The position numbers and the translations under genes were made by a program. Of a DNA stretch of 64,000 bases, positions 1 to 12,639 are shown piece by piece. Where the stretch lies: positions 7,928,001 through 7,992,000 of the forward strand of contig CM072806.1 in assembly GCA_037013495.1 (NCBI GenBank), written 5' to 3'. Under the pieces are notes generated by a model. That model searched no databases. It had not been told where the DNA came from and saw only the letters and a list, made by a program, of their open reading frames with translations. The stretch is from Hippophae tibetana. Its lineage: Eukaryota; Streptophyta; Magnoliopsida; Rosales; Elaeagnaceae. The stretch's first letter is position 1, and the number at the start of each line of letters is the position of its first letter.

Positions 1-1986
1 TACATATCGAATAAAATTGTAGATTAATTAAAATTACAGGGTTTCGAACCACACTATACCCCTATACTCTATTACAATTAAATTTACAAGAAGATCGACT
101 CGATGCCTGTATTACCAAACTTCTATGCTATTCGAATACTTGTGCTTTTTAGAAGAAAGTGAATTACAATGGGATATGTTGGAATTTTGATTTTTTTTCT
201 TTCTAATTTACAAAAAAGAATAATTTTGTATAATAAATTAAGTAACTTCTTAATATTAAATTAAATATTAAACTAAAAAGACATAATATTGATGTAATTG
301 AGTATCCACATGCTTTGCAAGATCAAATTATATTGTGAGTAAAATTGTTATATAAAAGCATTTCAATTTACCTTACAAGATGGATGGATTGGTTTTGGGG
401 ATTTGAAAGTTGATTTTGAAAAATGGTTGAGAAAAAGCTTGTATTCCTTTTAGTTTATCGATAACCAAAATTTTAGAGTAAGTTTAATATTAAGCATGAT
501 TAACATATTTATTTTTACTAAAAAAAATCATCATATACTTAAACATAATAGAAGAAAATGTGAGTTAAAAATTATACAAATTGTTAAAATTTTAATTTTC
601 TGAAAAATAATATAAAAGAATAGATGAAGCACATATATTTTCACAACTTTTCTCTAATCTTATTAATATTAATATGGCTTATTTAGTAATATATTGATAA
701 GTTAAATTTTTTATTATTATAAGTCCTAAATTTTAACTTATTATATGATAAAAAACATATTAATTATCATTTATTGGTATAACCTTAGATTGTTTAATCT
801 TAATTATGGTTGACTTAATGCCTAATATGATTAATCCATTATTGACTGGAGTTGACAAACCGTTTATTAATCATCATATAAAGTGGACTTCATTTGAGAA
901 TTGTCATAGGAAGTGGACTTCATGTAACTGAATCCAGATGAAATGGCTTTATTCGATTAAGTTAAGATTAAATTCATGTTATCATGTCTTTAGATAAAGT
1001 CAATTTCTCTTGTTTAAATCTGAATTAAATAAAGTAAAATTCATCCGATTAAAAAAATATAACGTTGGCTTCATCCAAATAAGCTGCTTGTAAAAGCTTT
1101 ATTATTGCTAAAAGTGAAAAATTCTTCCTTTTATTTTTTATTGTGAAAATAGCTCATTAAAAATACGCGAGCTTTTGACTTAGATACCCACTATTTGCTT
1201 TTGTACAAACTAAGGTTGTCAATTTTTTTACACAATAAATTATTATAGAAATTATTAAGAATGAAAGCATTAAAATAAGGAATGAAAAATAAAGGATACT
1301 TATACATATTTTATAAGATAAAGTAAAATAAGAACCAAGATTATATTACCCATTTTTTTTAAATTATATATATATTTTTAATAAATATATAAAAATTTAA
1401 TATTTTAATTTTTTTTATATTTAATTATATTTAAATTCAAACTAATCATAAAATGATGTATTATATATTTTGTATTGTATCTTTAATTTATATTTTTATT
1501 TTATTAAAATATCAATATTTTTTCTTTTATAAAAATTATTTAAACTATTTATTTAAAATCTAAAAAATTTAAAATCTTATAATTATTTTATAATTTATTG
1601 CTATTATTTCAAACTAATTTATAACAATATTATTAAATATAAAATAATTATACAATTATTCTTACATATATTTTATTTTTCTCCTTTTTACATAAATATT
1701 ATTTATTTATTGACTCAAAATTTATTTTTTCAATTATAAAATATTTATTATTGACTTAATTATATTATAACTTTTTCTTTATAAAAAATTTAAAAATAAA
1801 AATAATATTTAAAATATTATATAAATTAATAAAACGTTCATGTCTAACCGGACACAACACCACGCTAATAACAAAACTCGCAACTTAAAAACCATATCAT
1901 TCCAACAAAGCTAAATCTCAAAGAAAACGTTCATGCCCTCTTGAAAAAAACTTAGAAACAAATATCGAAAAGAGTGGTGTACATAT
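1..1986. other. AT-rich intergenic spacer, no gene seen
   Basis: The stretch is strongly AT-rich, especially 1320-1830, which is almost only A and T. No reading frame resembling a known protein, no splice-framed exon series and no clear terminal repeats were seen. Sequence with slightly more G and C at 780-1180 contains no recognisable coding motif. Confidence 0.6.
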
Positions 1987-2544
1987 TGTTGGAAGGAAAA
2001 AGAAAGGCATAGAATGTTGGGAAATTACGCAAATTCCCGATAAGTCAGATTTATGAGAAAACAAGAATAAAAATAACACACAAATTTGATAACGGAGTTC
2101 GACCAATCTTGCTTACGTCTCCGGACCTGCTGCAAATCTTTTTACTGAAATAGGAGAAATTACACAAGGTGTTTACAACACTCACAACCCACAACCCAAT
2201 TGCACCCAAGAAAATTACTCTCAATTTTCTCTTACAAAAGTTTTTCTCTCTAAGTTTTTCTCTCTAAGTTTTTCTCTCAATTGAAATTAACACTTTGGAT
2301 GATTAATTCATTACAATTACACATCTATTTATAGGAAAATTCACTCCTTGAATTACTACTTAAATTAATGGTTACTTGAATTAAGCTCCATATTTTGCTC
2401 CATGTTTTACTCATTGTTTTGCTCCATGTTTTGCTCCTTAAATTAAGGAGTTTTATAACAATCTACAACACATGACCAACAAATGTGTCATTGATTTAGC
2501 TTGCTAATTACATAAAAGTCAAGAAATTAATATCATTCACAACA
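1987..2544 (-). mobile_element. Probable solo LTR of a Copia-type retrotransposon
   Basis: The segment starts TGTTGG and ends CACAACA, giving the TG...CA ends of an LTR. Read on the minus strand it has a TATA-like CCTATAAATAG (around 2325-2337) followed by T/A-poor, GAGA-rich leader sequence, as in plant Copia LTRs. The flanking pentamers CATAT (1982-1986) and CATCT (2545-2549) are similar but not identical. An alternative start at 2015 (TGTTGGGAA) is equally LTR-like. No gag-pol sequence is attached, so a solo LTR left by recombination is the simplest reading. Family assignment is inference from layout only. Confidence 0.45.
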
Positions 2545-4200
2545 CATCTTCTTTCAAGAAGCGATTATTGCACTGCCAATGTACCATGCAGACAATGCTA
2601 AATGAAATGGACTTTTGGTAGAACTTTGATTGATCAAAACCAATCTATGTATTAAGAAGATTATACAAAAATTTGAACCTCATGATTTTTGTGTGATATG
2701 CATTAATACTAAAATTTGGTGTTACATGAACAATATCATCTCACATATTTGTAAAATCATAAATTTTAAGTTAAACAATATACATGATCCTCTCACTTTT
2801 TCTAATTCTACGTTATGTTTTGTTATTTTTTTTTCATTAGATTTAGCCCACCAAGTTTTTAATTTTCATAAATTTGATCAAAATGTAAATTTTTTACTGT
2901 AACATTGAGATTTAACATGTTAAAATTATGTTTTTTTTCTTATAATGTAGTCTAATAACTTTTCAAATTTAACATATTTTGTCACATTTGACCAAATTTA
3001 TGAAAATTTCTCTTACGAAGCCAAGAAGTAACATTTAGGAAAGAAGAAAAAACATAGAGTAAAAAACATCTTATTTTTATATGATTTAATTATTCATGTA
3101 TCTTCATTTTTAACTCTTAAAAGATATATATTTTTTATTTTTAAAATAAAATTTCATGGCGAGGGTATGCAATGAATGAAAATCACAACATAATCCAAAG
3201 AAGCCCAACTAAGCAAGTATGCATTCATAATTTGAAACACCTGATTCCCGGAAATGTTATAAAGAAAAAAACTTGATTCTTGAAGCTAGAAAATCGAGAT
3301 AGCAGGTAAAGAAGCATCGAGATGCGAACATGATTGCGGCATTATAAGTTAAACGAAGAGATGTCATATTTGAGAGAGTGAGAAATGTTAATATTAATTA
3401 ATTTTGTACAGATTTTTACAAATTATTACTTCTTTTATGTGTATTAATTTGAGGGAGTACACGTTCCCTCTTTGTCTCAGGTTAAGCAAATTTAGATATG
3501 GCGTGATTATTTGGTACTGCTCTGAAACCAACTTTGCTTCCCCAAGAGATCCCAATAAAAGGTGCTCGTTTCACATTTAAACGTAAGAAAATCTCAGAAC
3601 GCATGTTATAGAATCATCGGACCTGTTAATAAGAGCAACACACTTTCTTAAATAAGGTACGTGTTAGCTAATTATAATTTTCACAAACCTCACGTGCGAA
3701 TGGGATGATATAATGAGGTATTTTTAATTAATCAAAATTATATTTTTCATTAATCATATAATTTATTATTTTAATAAAATAACGGTGTTTGTGAAAAATT
3801 TATTACAATTATTTTGTATTTTATTAGTGTTCGTGCAATATTGTCAATACTATAAAATAGTCAATAATTTCTCTAATATATAAGTTATTAGGTAGATTAA
3901 TAGTCTAATACAACTCTTTACCATAATTTTTATAGAAATAAATTAAACAATTTTTTTTATATAATTTAATTATTTATATAGTTTTATTTTTAATTATCTT
4001 GAAAAAATATATATATTTATCATCTATAAAAAATAACATATTAAATATCTTTATTTAAAAAACTCATTCTACTAAATTAAACCATTAAAAAAAAGAAGAA
4101 GCTAAAAGCCCAAAAAAACCCAGCTGTTAGCGGAGAATTGTCCTTCATATGACCCCGAGGCCTGAACTTCTCAGTTTCTTCATCTTTTGGATTGTTGTTG
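2545..4200. other. AT-rich spacer upstream of the EPFL gene
   Basis: No coding region, RNA gene or repeat boundary is recognised here. The right part (about 3500-4200) lies within 1.2 kb of the EPFL start codon and may include distal promoter sequence, but no specific element can be supported. Confidence 0.5.
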
Positions 4201-4210
4201 TCTTTAATCT

Positions 4211-4211
4211 C

Positions 4212-4242
<31 letters not shown>
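4211..4242 (+). repeat. (CT)n microsatellite upstream of the EPFL gene
   Basis: About twelve perfect CT units followed by interrupted CT run on the coding strand about 400 bp before the EPFL ATG. Pyrimidine-rich CT tracts are common in plant core promoters and 5' leaders. Whether this one lies in promoter or leader cannot be decided because the transcription start is unknown. A similar sense-strand CT tract precedes the HSL2-type gene at 59111-59136. Confidence 0.8.
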
Positions 4243-4640
4243 CTTATTTTCTGTTTATGGGTTCTGTTTACTAAATCTCTTTCTTCCATTAATATATATT
4301 ATTTTTTGATGAAGGCTCTTTGAACGAGGTTGAAAGATTATTCTCTTTCGGAGAGAAAAAGAGTTATCTTTGTCACTTGTTTTTCGTACTCTGTATTCTC
4401 AAATCTGAGTGAAACATAGACAAAGACACATCAAAAACATTATCAATATTACGACTTCTTCATTCTCTTACTCTGCTTCTCCACTTTTTATCTTCATTAA
4501 TTTGCACTTAAATTACCGAACTCCATTCAGAGATTATCACTGATTTTCAGAGTCTTAGAGTCTTTCTCTTTTTTCCCATTCCCTTCTCAACTCTCTCATC
4601 ATTTACAACAAGAAAGGATATCAAAATCTTTCTTTTCAAA

Positions 4641-5229
4641 ATGACAACTTTGTGTTGTTTGGCCATTTCTCTGTTCTTTCTCTTGATTCTGGGCTCTACC
4701 CATATTAGATTTCTTGAAGGTTAGTGCTTGTTCATTTAAATTATCACAAAAGATCTCCAAGAATATAACTCTGCATATTGAAGTTGATTTCTTGTTTATG
4801 ATTTCTTTTGTAGGCAGAGCAATTCAAAGTCAGAATTCATTTCCCCAAGTGAGAATTACCTTCTTTATTTTCCTTACTTTGTTTCTATCAAAGGTTTCAA
4901 ATTTAAAGAATTAATTCAATTAAATTGTGGTATACTGTTTTTATTTAATTCTTAATTTATAGACATTGATCAATGAAGACAAGATGTTTCAAAAAGCTAA
5001 GATAGGATCAAGGCCTCCAAGGTGTGAAAGAAGGTGTAGTTCTTGTGGGCATTCATGTGAAGCTATTCAAGTGCCAGAAAATCCTCAGTTTGAAATTCAA
5101 TCATCAAGAAACAGTAAGTCTTTCTCTAAGGTGGTCTCAAATGTAGCTTATTTAAGAGGTGATGGAAACTCTAATTACAAGCCTTTGAGTTGGAAGTGTA
5201 AATGTGGAAGCTTCATTTTCAATCCCTGA
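4641..5229 (+). CDS. EPFL2: EPIDERMAL PATTERNING FACTOR-like secreted peptide (EPFL2-like)
   Basis: Three exons, 4641-4719, 4814-4848 and 4963-5229, joined by GT-AG introns of 94 and 114 nt, give a 126-residue precursor. Residues 1 to about 20 are a hydrophobic signal peptide (a run of Leu, Phe and Ile). The C-terminal half is the EPF/EPFL cysteine-knot domain: IGSRPPRCERRCSSC begins at residue 52, and the six cysteines are at 59, 63, 66, 70, 117 and 119, ending WKCKCG...NP. The arginine-rich stretch ahead of it and the loop of about 46 residues between the fourth and fifth cysteines fit the EPFL1/2/3 branch, closest to Arabidopsis EPFL2 (SNYKP.SWKCKCG). In that family the mature apoplastic peptide binds ERECTA-family receptor kinases and shapes leaf margins and other growth patterns. 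The start was chosen because it gives the signal peptide and is the first ATG of exon 1. The exact paralogue is inferred. Confidence 0.9.
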
Positions 5230-8200
5230 AGAATTAATTAATTGATGTCATTTATTGAAACTCTGTAAATGGACAACACTTGGTGTATACTATAGAACTC
5301 CTTGTCAGCTCTTTTCCACGGAATTATGCATACTATTAATTTGTATGAGTTCGCTTTGTTTTGATGTCTATGCTTTCATATTAGTGTTGCAAGTGTGCAA
5401 CCATTTAATTTATGAATTAGTAGTCTGTTTTGAGTTGAACTAGCTTTTTAACTAATGAAATTATACTCTTAGTGTATAAATTTTATAACGTAATATGTTT
5501 GTTTGTGAAATATATACTATTTTAAAATAGTATGTTTATGTAGATATTTAATACTATGAGAAGATGTCAGTCTAAAATGTATTAAGCAATAAATATATCT
5601 GAATTTTTAATTATAAAATCATGTATTTTTATTTTTTATTTTAAATTTAAAATAATTTCTTTAAAAAGGTAATAAAAATATAAAATAAAATAAATTTTAT
5701 AATAAAAAAATATTTTAAATATAAATTTATAATTAAAATTTTCTCCTTATATTACACATATTATTATAAAAACTTATACAAATTAATTAAAATATTATTT
5801 AATATAATATAATTATATTTAATTTATCCGATTAGTATTACTCAAAAGTCAGAGTTGCTTGCTATATCCATAGAATTTATTAAAGCAATGACTTTCAATC
5901 CACCATGTACTTCTCAGAAAAAAGAAAGCCATTTAGATGAAAAAGTGAGGCAAAGTTTATCATTGAAGCACTAATTGAAGACAAATGGTAACAAATTTAT
6001 GACAAAATAAAAGATATCATCTTAACAAGATAGAAAAAATTACGCCACTTTTTATGATTTTCATTTGCTGGATTCCTAAAAAATTAAATTTAGGAGATCA
6101 TAATCTTGTTACCAACAAAAATTATATTTTTATAAATTAAATAGATCTTAAATTTATACTTCAAACGTCTTTAATTACTTTAAACTAGTGGGCCATGCAC
6201 ATTGATAATCTGCTTTCTTTCTGTATTGTATCATGTATATGTGAAAATTATTTTTTAAAATATAATTATTTAGATTTTTTAATATTAAATATTTTTAAAT
6301 TTAATTAAATTTAATATTATTAATATTTTATTTTTATTATTATTATGTTTTAGAATGTTATTTTTTTTTAATTTCTCAAAATATTTTCCGTATTAAGTAG
6401 GATAAATAAAATATTCAAATGCTCAATAGAAGAGAAATAAGAACTCTTCGATAAAACCATCAGAAAATGGAGACTGTACAAGCTTTTTACAGGAAAGGGA
6501 ATTGAAAAGACAGAAGAGAGAAGAGAATGTCTTTGGTTTTTGCCGATGGGATATTTCATTAACCAAATTTAATGTGTAAGCTCACCAAACATTTAAATAA
6601 ATAAAAATGGAAATTCATCATCGTTCGTTCTCTTTATTATCGATATGACTTCACATGAAGCACAAATCATTTTCACTGCATCAAAATTAATGAACAGTTC
6701 CACAAAATCAACTCATAAATGACAATACAGCTAGAAATAAAGATGACAAGGGGTGTGAGGAGGAGAAACAGCGTACTAAGCACAGACGAGGACGTTGCTT
6801 GTGAAATGAAGCAAACAATTTGGAAAATTTCCGAGGATCCTCTGTTTACTTATATATTCTTTATTTATTGTAATCTATATTGCTTTAAGGGATTACAATC
6901 GAGTTTTGGGTCTGAAGAGGTTTACCATCTTTTTGGTGTAGGAATAACTTGCCACTTATGGTTTTGAATCTTTTGACGTGCTTCGTATATTGAAAATCAT
7001 GTCAACAATTAAAGAAAGTTCTTGATACAGTCTGTTAATTCTGGTAAGTGTAAAATCTGGATGTTGATATAAATATGAAGATTTAAAATTTATAAAAATA
7101 TTATAATTGTCTATAAAAACTTTGTAAAATCTTAAAAATATTAGGAAGATCTATCAAAATTATTTAATTTGTTTATATAACTTTATAAAATATAAAACCA
7201 TGAATTAATTATATTTTTAAATTATTTTCTTATTAAATCCTAACCATTTTTGTTCTCGTATTTTTCTCTAATGTATTTAAGAAATTAATTTATTTTTGTT
7301 GTATAGTGATATTTTTTTACATAAGTCTCTCTCCATTAGTTTTATTTTTGCTTATTTCTCACTTCTTATTAATTATTGAAATATAAATATAAATTTATAT
7401 TAACTCTTCAACTAAATTTGACTTTAAAGTAATTTTTTTATAGATAGATATTTTTTTATGATAATCTATATCATGTTTATACATATAAAGTTTGCATTTT
7501 TTTTTATTAATATATCCTTATCTAGATCTTTATGGTCGAAGATCATGAAAATTATGATATAATATCAAAATTTTATTTTTTTTAAATAATAATCAATATA
7601 TCAATTGAAATAACCAAAAAGTTTATTAAAGAATTTTACATATAACGAAAAATAAAATATTAAAGTTTTTTTATATTTAAGAATATTTTTAGTTTTGATT
7701 TAAATTTTTTAATTGTTGATGTACTTAGATTAATGATTTTTTTATCTAGATTGTAACTTTTGATTTTTAATGAATTATATTTTCTAAAAAAAATTATTTA
7801 ATATATATATTTATAAATGTTATAGTATTTAGTATTTATGGATAAATTAATTAATAAATCAATAATTATTTAAAATTTGAAATAATTATTTAGATTGTAA
7901 TTTTTAATATTATTATAAATGAATAAATTTTTATAATAAATAATAAAATTTAAATCATTTCAAGATACATTTCAATGGATATTTTACAACCATGTTAGTA
8001 AACAAAACCATTTCAAGAGATATTTCACAACTCATCAATATTATCCAACATGACAGAGAGAAATTGGAATTAAATCTTAAGAAACATACAAACCAGAGAC
8101 AAGGGACCAACTAGAAACAACAAAACAACTCAAACTATAAACAAAGCAAAAAAACCAGGCTAAAGAAAGAAAGAAAACACTAAATAAGAAACTAAGAAGG

Positions 8201-8469
8201 CAGACAACATCAAAGTACTAAGCCACTTTAATAGCAAATCAACCACCACAACCATGCCATACCAACCACCATTCAGTCAAATCCACAATTGTTTTATCCA
8301 TATCAAAAGCATCCTCACTCTCAAAAACCACACATGTTAGAATATCTGGCTCACATATAAGATTGAACAGAAAGCTCATATTATCTAAAGTTTTCCTTTA
8401 CCATTATTTCCCAACTTTCACAAAACCAGAACCATTTACAGATCCACCATTTTTTTTTTCTTTTTTCAT
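5230..8469. other. Intergenic spacer downstream of EPFL gene
   Basis: The first few hundred bases probably hold the EPFL 3' UTR. The rest is AT-rich and without recognisable genes. A less AT-rich patch at about 6600-6990 carries an 82-codon open frame with no familiar motif, and I do not call it a gene. From about 8000 to 8469 the minus strand continues the degraded LINE-like sequence described next, without a recognisable domain. Confidence 0.5.
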
Positions 8470-9030
8470 AACCAAAAATTTAAATTTTCCTTGCCTCTTC
8501 TAGCAAGTCTACCACCCACCTTCTTCTTATCATTACCACAATTAAAACCAAATACAAAACCTTCATCATTCTTCTTGTTTAGACCTCCATCTATATCATG
8601 AATAAATACTTTTAAATTCATTTATGAGCGTAGCCATTTTCCCTAGTATGCATTTTTACCACCAAAGTCAATACACACATTACTAGCCACATTACAAAAC
8701 CTAATTTGATGTGTTATCTTTCCATAATAACAGCAAAACTTAGTCAACCTCTCATACTTAAATTCAACCCAAACATAATCTGCTCTGTGAGACATCCAAG
8801 CACCAAGAACCAATGCTTTAGAAATCTTAAAATTAATTCGTGCCCTAACTGTTTTAAAATGCCAGATAATAGTGAAAATCAATCACTTTTCAAAACTCAC
8901 AATCCTCCTCACAATTACATCGAATCTCCAATCCAATGGAAGATCATGAACCTGAATATAAATTGGAGTAAAATTAAGCAGCAAAGAAAATAGAGACACG
9001 CTTGGATCATGAAGCTGAATCTAAATTGGA
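8470..9030 (-). pseudogene. LINE retrotransposon ORF1 remnant (DUF4283 plus CCHC zinc knuckle)
   Basis: Read on the minus strand, about 8900-9000 encodes PIYIQVHDLPLDW, the conserved core of the DUF4283 domain of plant LINE ORF1 proteins. After a frameshift or stop it continues at 8643-8882 with WVEFKYERLTKFC, the hallmark that precedes the zf-CCHC_4 knuckle. The knuckle is damaged: the second cysteine is replaced by tyrosine (CCYYGKITHQIRFC). No endonuclease or reverse transcriptase part was seen, so this is a fragment of an L1-type element's nucleic-acid-binding protein, or of a gene derived from one. The frames are broken, so it should not be functional. Confidence 0.7.
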
Positions 9031-10254
9031 TGTCACTGTTTACAGTCAAAATAAACTTCAATAAAAGCAATATTAGACTTTTGATGCCTTTAAATCACAG
9101 CTACTTAGCAATTAAAAAGTTTATTGAACCCTTTATTTGGGTCTTTTATTCCCTAAGTCCATACGTGATGAATGAAAGATTGTGTAGAGAATACGGCCCA
9201 ATTAGTAAAGGCCTATGTATTGAATTTGCTCCAAAGATCAATTGTTTTTAGGAATTGTCAATTGTGTGACATTGACCCTAAACGAACAAGAAATAGAATT
9301 CTAGAAACTATGGCAAGAGGGACCCTACGAATCATAAAGACAGAAGACCACGTACCTTTCTTAAAGGCGCATAGTTGTAGAAAATTTCAAAGATAACTTG
9401 TGTCTGCCGATGGCTGCCTCTTAAGGTTTGACTTTAGAGTATTCTATTTGTCAAGTTTGTATCCAAACGTAGTCATGGGTATTGAATTCTTATAACATAT
9501 AATTTATACATTTTAATTATAAAATATTTTACTTAAGTTATATTAAATTTATAATTTAAAAATATAATTAATTAAGTTAAAAAATTTAAAAATTTAAATT
9601 TTTTAAAGAGTAAAATAAGAATTATATATTTTATGAATAAAAAATAAAAAAAAACTTATCTTCTTTCTCTGTTACTCTCTCTTCCTCTCCCTTTTTCTTT
9701 CTATCACTCTGTCTCTCCGTCCGTCCTTCCTTTTCTCTCTTCCTTTTCTTTTCATTTAGGAGAGAAAAAAGAAAAAAAAAAGAGAAAGAAAAAATGTAAT
9801 ATTTTTTTATTAATAAAATTTATAATTTTTATTTTATTCATTAAAAATTCTCAATTTTTAAATTTTTTAACTTAATTGATAATATTTTTAAAACACAATA
9901 CTAATATAACTTAATTAAAAAAATAATTAACTAAAATATATAAATCATATTATTAATAACCATACACAAAATATTATACAATTCTTTTTAGATTTAAAGA
10001 ACTAACTTTTTTTCTCTAACCCTTTTATAAATACTTGCAATACAAGAAAGTAAAAAATGGTGCTAAGAGTCTAGGGTATTGATCCAATATAAGAATTGTT
10101 ATAATTATTCTATTTAAAAATGAATTTTGAAAAAAAGATGAAAAGTGTATATATCGTGAATTTAACTTTTCTATAATACTTGTAGCAAGTTACTTAGAAA
10201 AATCTCCTTACAGATATTTATAAGATGTTAGGTTATGACTTGACTTGGTTCCAA
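9031..10254. other. Spacer with a polypyrimidine/polypurine block
   Basis: No gene is recognised. Two short open frames at 9009-9396 show no family resemblance. At 9655-9760 lies a long CT-rich run (TCTCT, TTCC and TCCGTC units) followed at 9760-9795 by a GA-rich run of opposite polarity, which could pair imperfectly with it. The flanks are AT-rich. Confidence 0.5.
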
Positions 10255-10400
10255 GGGGTAGGCATGTAAATGGGACTCATTAGACACGTTCCCTATCCCA
10301 TAAAATGGGTCAATAAAAATTTGGGTTAACTTTAATCCCATCCCAATTAAGCCCGTCCCACTGAAGCCCATTTCGGATTATGTTCATCTTGCATACTTTT
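10255..10400. mobile_element. Possible terminal fragment of a hAT-like element
   Basis: TAGGCATGTAAATGGG at 10258 followed by repeated GGG/CCC motifs (ATCCCAT, AATGGG, GCCCGTCCCA) resembles the subterminal pattern of plant hAT ends such as those at 14396 and 22962. No matching right terminus or 8-bp duplication was found nearby, so this is only a resemblance. Confidence 0.25.
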
Positions 10401-10599
10401 ACTTTTTTTTTTTTTTTTAGTAATCTTCAGCTATAAAAGACAATAATAAAATTCTCCTTTATGCTTCCTGTTGTTGTTATTATTATTATTATTGTCATTG
10501 TTATTGTTATTTACAGCCACTTAACATTAGGCAGAAGACGTGGAGTTTCCTACCTCAAAATTGAGTTTTTCTTCTTCTTCTTTATTTTGATTCAAAAAG

Positions 10600-11165
10600 G
10601 ACTCTAACCGAGCAATATAGTGAGAATTTGGCCACCGATGTCTATGAAGAAAAAAACGAGATGAACGATTCTGTAAAAAATTCAAATAAAAAGGTTTGAC
10701 TTTTTTTTTCCATTTTGCGACACTATCCGAGACTTTTTTATGATCAAAAACTCAATTTTGCTCTCTATACTTGTAGCATGAGATTTTTAAGAGATACGTA
10801 ATGGAATGGGCGGCTCGCATCACTTAAATCTATATATCATACCAAACAACGCAGGAGAGGAGAGAGAGGGAAAGAGAAATTTATTACCCGTTTTTTTATT
10901 TTCAACTTTAGAGGTTAAATGGTGAGAATTTGACCACCAATGGCTACGGAGAAAGGAAGAAAATGAATGATTATGTTAAAAGTCCAAATAAATTATCAAA
11001 AGTACTTTTTTTTCTTCTTTTTTTAAGTCTTTGTTGAGTTTTTTTTTTCTCATCAAAAACTACTTTTTTTTTTATATTTGTGTGAAGAAAATTTTAAAAA
11101 ATTATTAATCCACCACGAACACGTTACTTAAACCTCTATATATATATATATCATATCATATCATT
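10600..11165. repeat. Diverged tandem duplication, two copies of about 250 bp
   Basis: Copy 1 (about 10607-10850) and copy 2 (about 10910-11160) share, in the same order: GTGAGAATTTGRCCACC; TGGCTAYG/TGTCTATG; GAAAA...GATGAACGATT / GAATGATTATGT; a T-rich run; ATCAAAAACT; and TTACTTAAACCTCTATATAT / TCACTTAAATCTATATATCAT. The copies have diverged by many substitutions and indels, so the duplication is old. No conserved reading frame runs through both. Confidence 0.6.
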
Positions 11166-12639
11166 ACAAAGATACTAGGTTGGGTTGGTCCGAAATAAAT
11201 GATCCATAGAATATGTTGTATTGTATTAGATTGTGACACATTTTTTGACATCTTTATCACGAGGTATCCACAATTATGGAGGGGAAAGGACATGAGATTG
11301 GCATTTCTTAGTCTAACTTTCATATGTGGTGTACATATATTTTATTTTTTAAATATATTTTATTTAATTATTTTTTAATTTAAAATTAAATATTTTTTCT
11401 AAATATCACCCCCTCTCCGTTAACTTCAATTTTCACCTATAAATCTCAATCATTAAGGGCATATAGCTTCAAAACTCTCTCTAATTTGTCTCTATATAAA
11501 GTCCCTTTGAAAAAAAGTATTTGTTTATGTTTTTATTTTTTGGTTTTGAGCAACATAGTATTAGTAGGTGTAGTATTTTAATCCTCTACGGTACAATAAA
11601 AGTCTAAGACAGAAAATTTTCTCGACTTTTTCATCTCTAACTACTTAAACATCTTGAACATAAATACGAAATACCTTAAAGAAGACGACTTAATTCGTAA
11701 CTCAATTTTAATAAATTTTAGTAACTTTATTCTTTTTATTATTCAATAACAACAAAAATCTATAAAATAAAAAAGTTTATCAAGTATTCTCTAAAAAGTC
11801 TTACTCAATTTATGACGATGGTGATCATTAAAAAAGAAAATTAAATTAGATATTGAATTTTTTTCCTTTCTTTTTGTTCTCATTGAAAAGTTTGTTAGAG
11901 ACTAAAATATAAAATACTTTATTTTTTTTCTTTTACCTTTATTTTTGCTTAGAATTAAGGAATCTAAAATATATAGTACCTTTATTGATTTTTTGTTTGA
12001 CATATACCTCTATATCATAATATCGCATTGTTTGGTTTGTAAAAACAAAGTCCCCGATGCAAAAACTTATTTATCTTCTTCCTATATTTTATATCATGGG
12101 AACAACTATTTAAAATAAGAGATTTATTATGTTGTATATTAATTAAATTGTTGTATCTCTTTTCACCTTTCAAATATGAAATTACATTAATCTTAAATTT
12201 CATTAATTTCAAAAACAAGTAATAATTTCTCTTCAAATTAATCAACCAACCATGAGACAACAACAAAACATGCTGACACGAATTCACGAGCTTGAGCTTG
12301 GCGAAAACGAGAGTTGAAAAATAAAATTCAATGGCAAATGTTTGTTTACTGCCTGAAACATGTTTACAAAATAATAATTATACATCATTTATTAAAGAGT
12401 GATCACGTAGGTAGCTCAGCTCGAGTCTAGGAGATAAAAGAGCGAAACTTTCCAATCACTTATGTAACACCTCCGCGTTAAAACGGTGTTTATTGATTTG
12501 AACTGAGAAATGTAGAGTGGGACTTTTATGTACATATATATCTTATGGTCACCACTCACCAGTTATTAGAATGAAAACTATGATCCTATCTATATATTTC
12601 CCTAAAGAAGGTAAGCCTCAGGAGACTGTCCAAGCATCA
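11166..12639. other. AT-rich spacer
   Basis: Nothing recognisable beyond short chance frames, for example 90 codons on the minus strand at 12015-12287. The right end (roughly 12450-12639) probably contains the 3' UTR of the SUKH-like gene transcribed from the right. Confidence 0.5.

Noticed and set aside
1918-2106. 62-codon minus-strand open frame
   Set aside because: Overlaps the edge of the putative LTR, low-complexity Phe/Ser composition, no family resemblance.
4077-4289. 70-codon minus-strand frame rich in Glu-Arg
   Set aside because: The Glu-Arg run is only the translation of the CT microsatellite.
6719-6967. 82-codon plus-strand frame
   Set aside because: Looks slightly coding-like at its start, but turns into AT-rich hydrophobic sequence and has no recognised motif.
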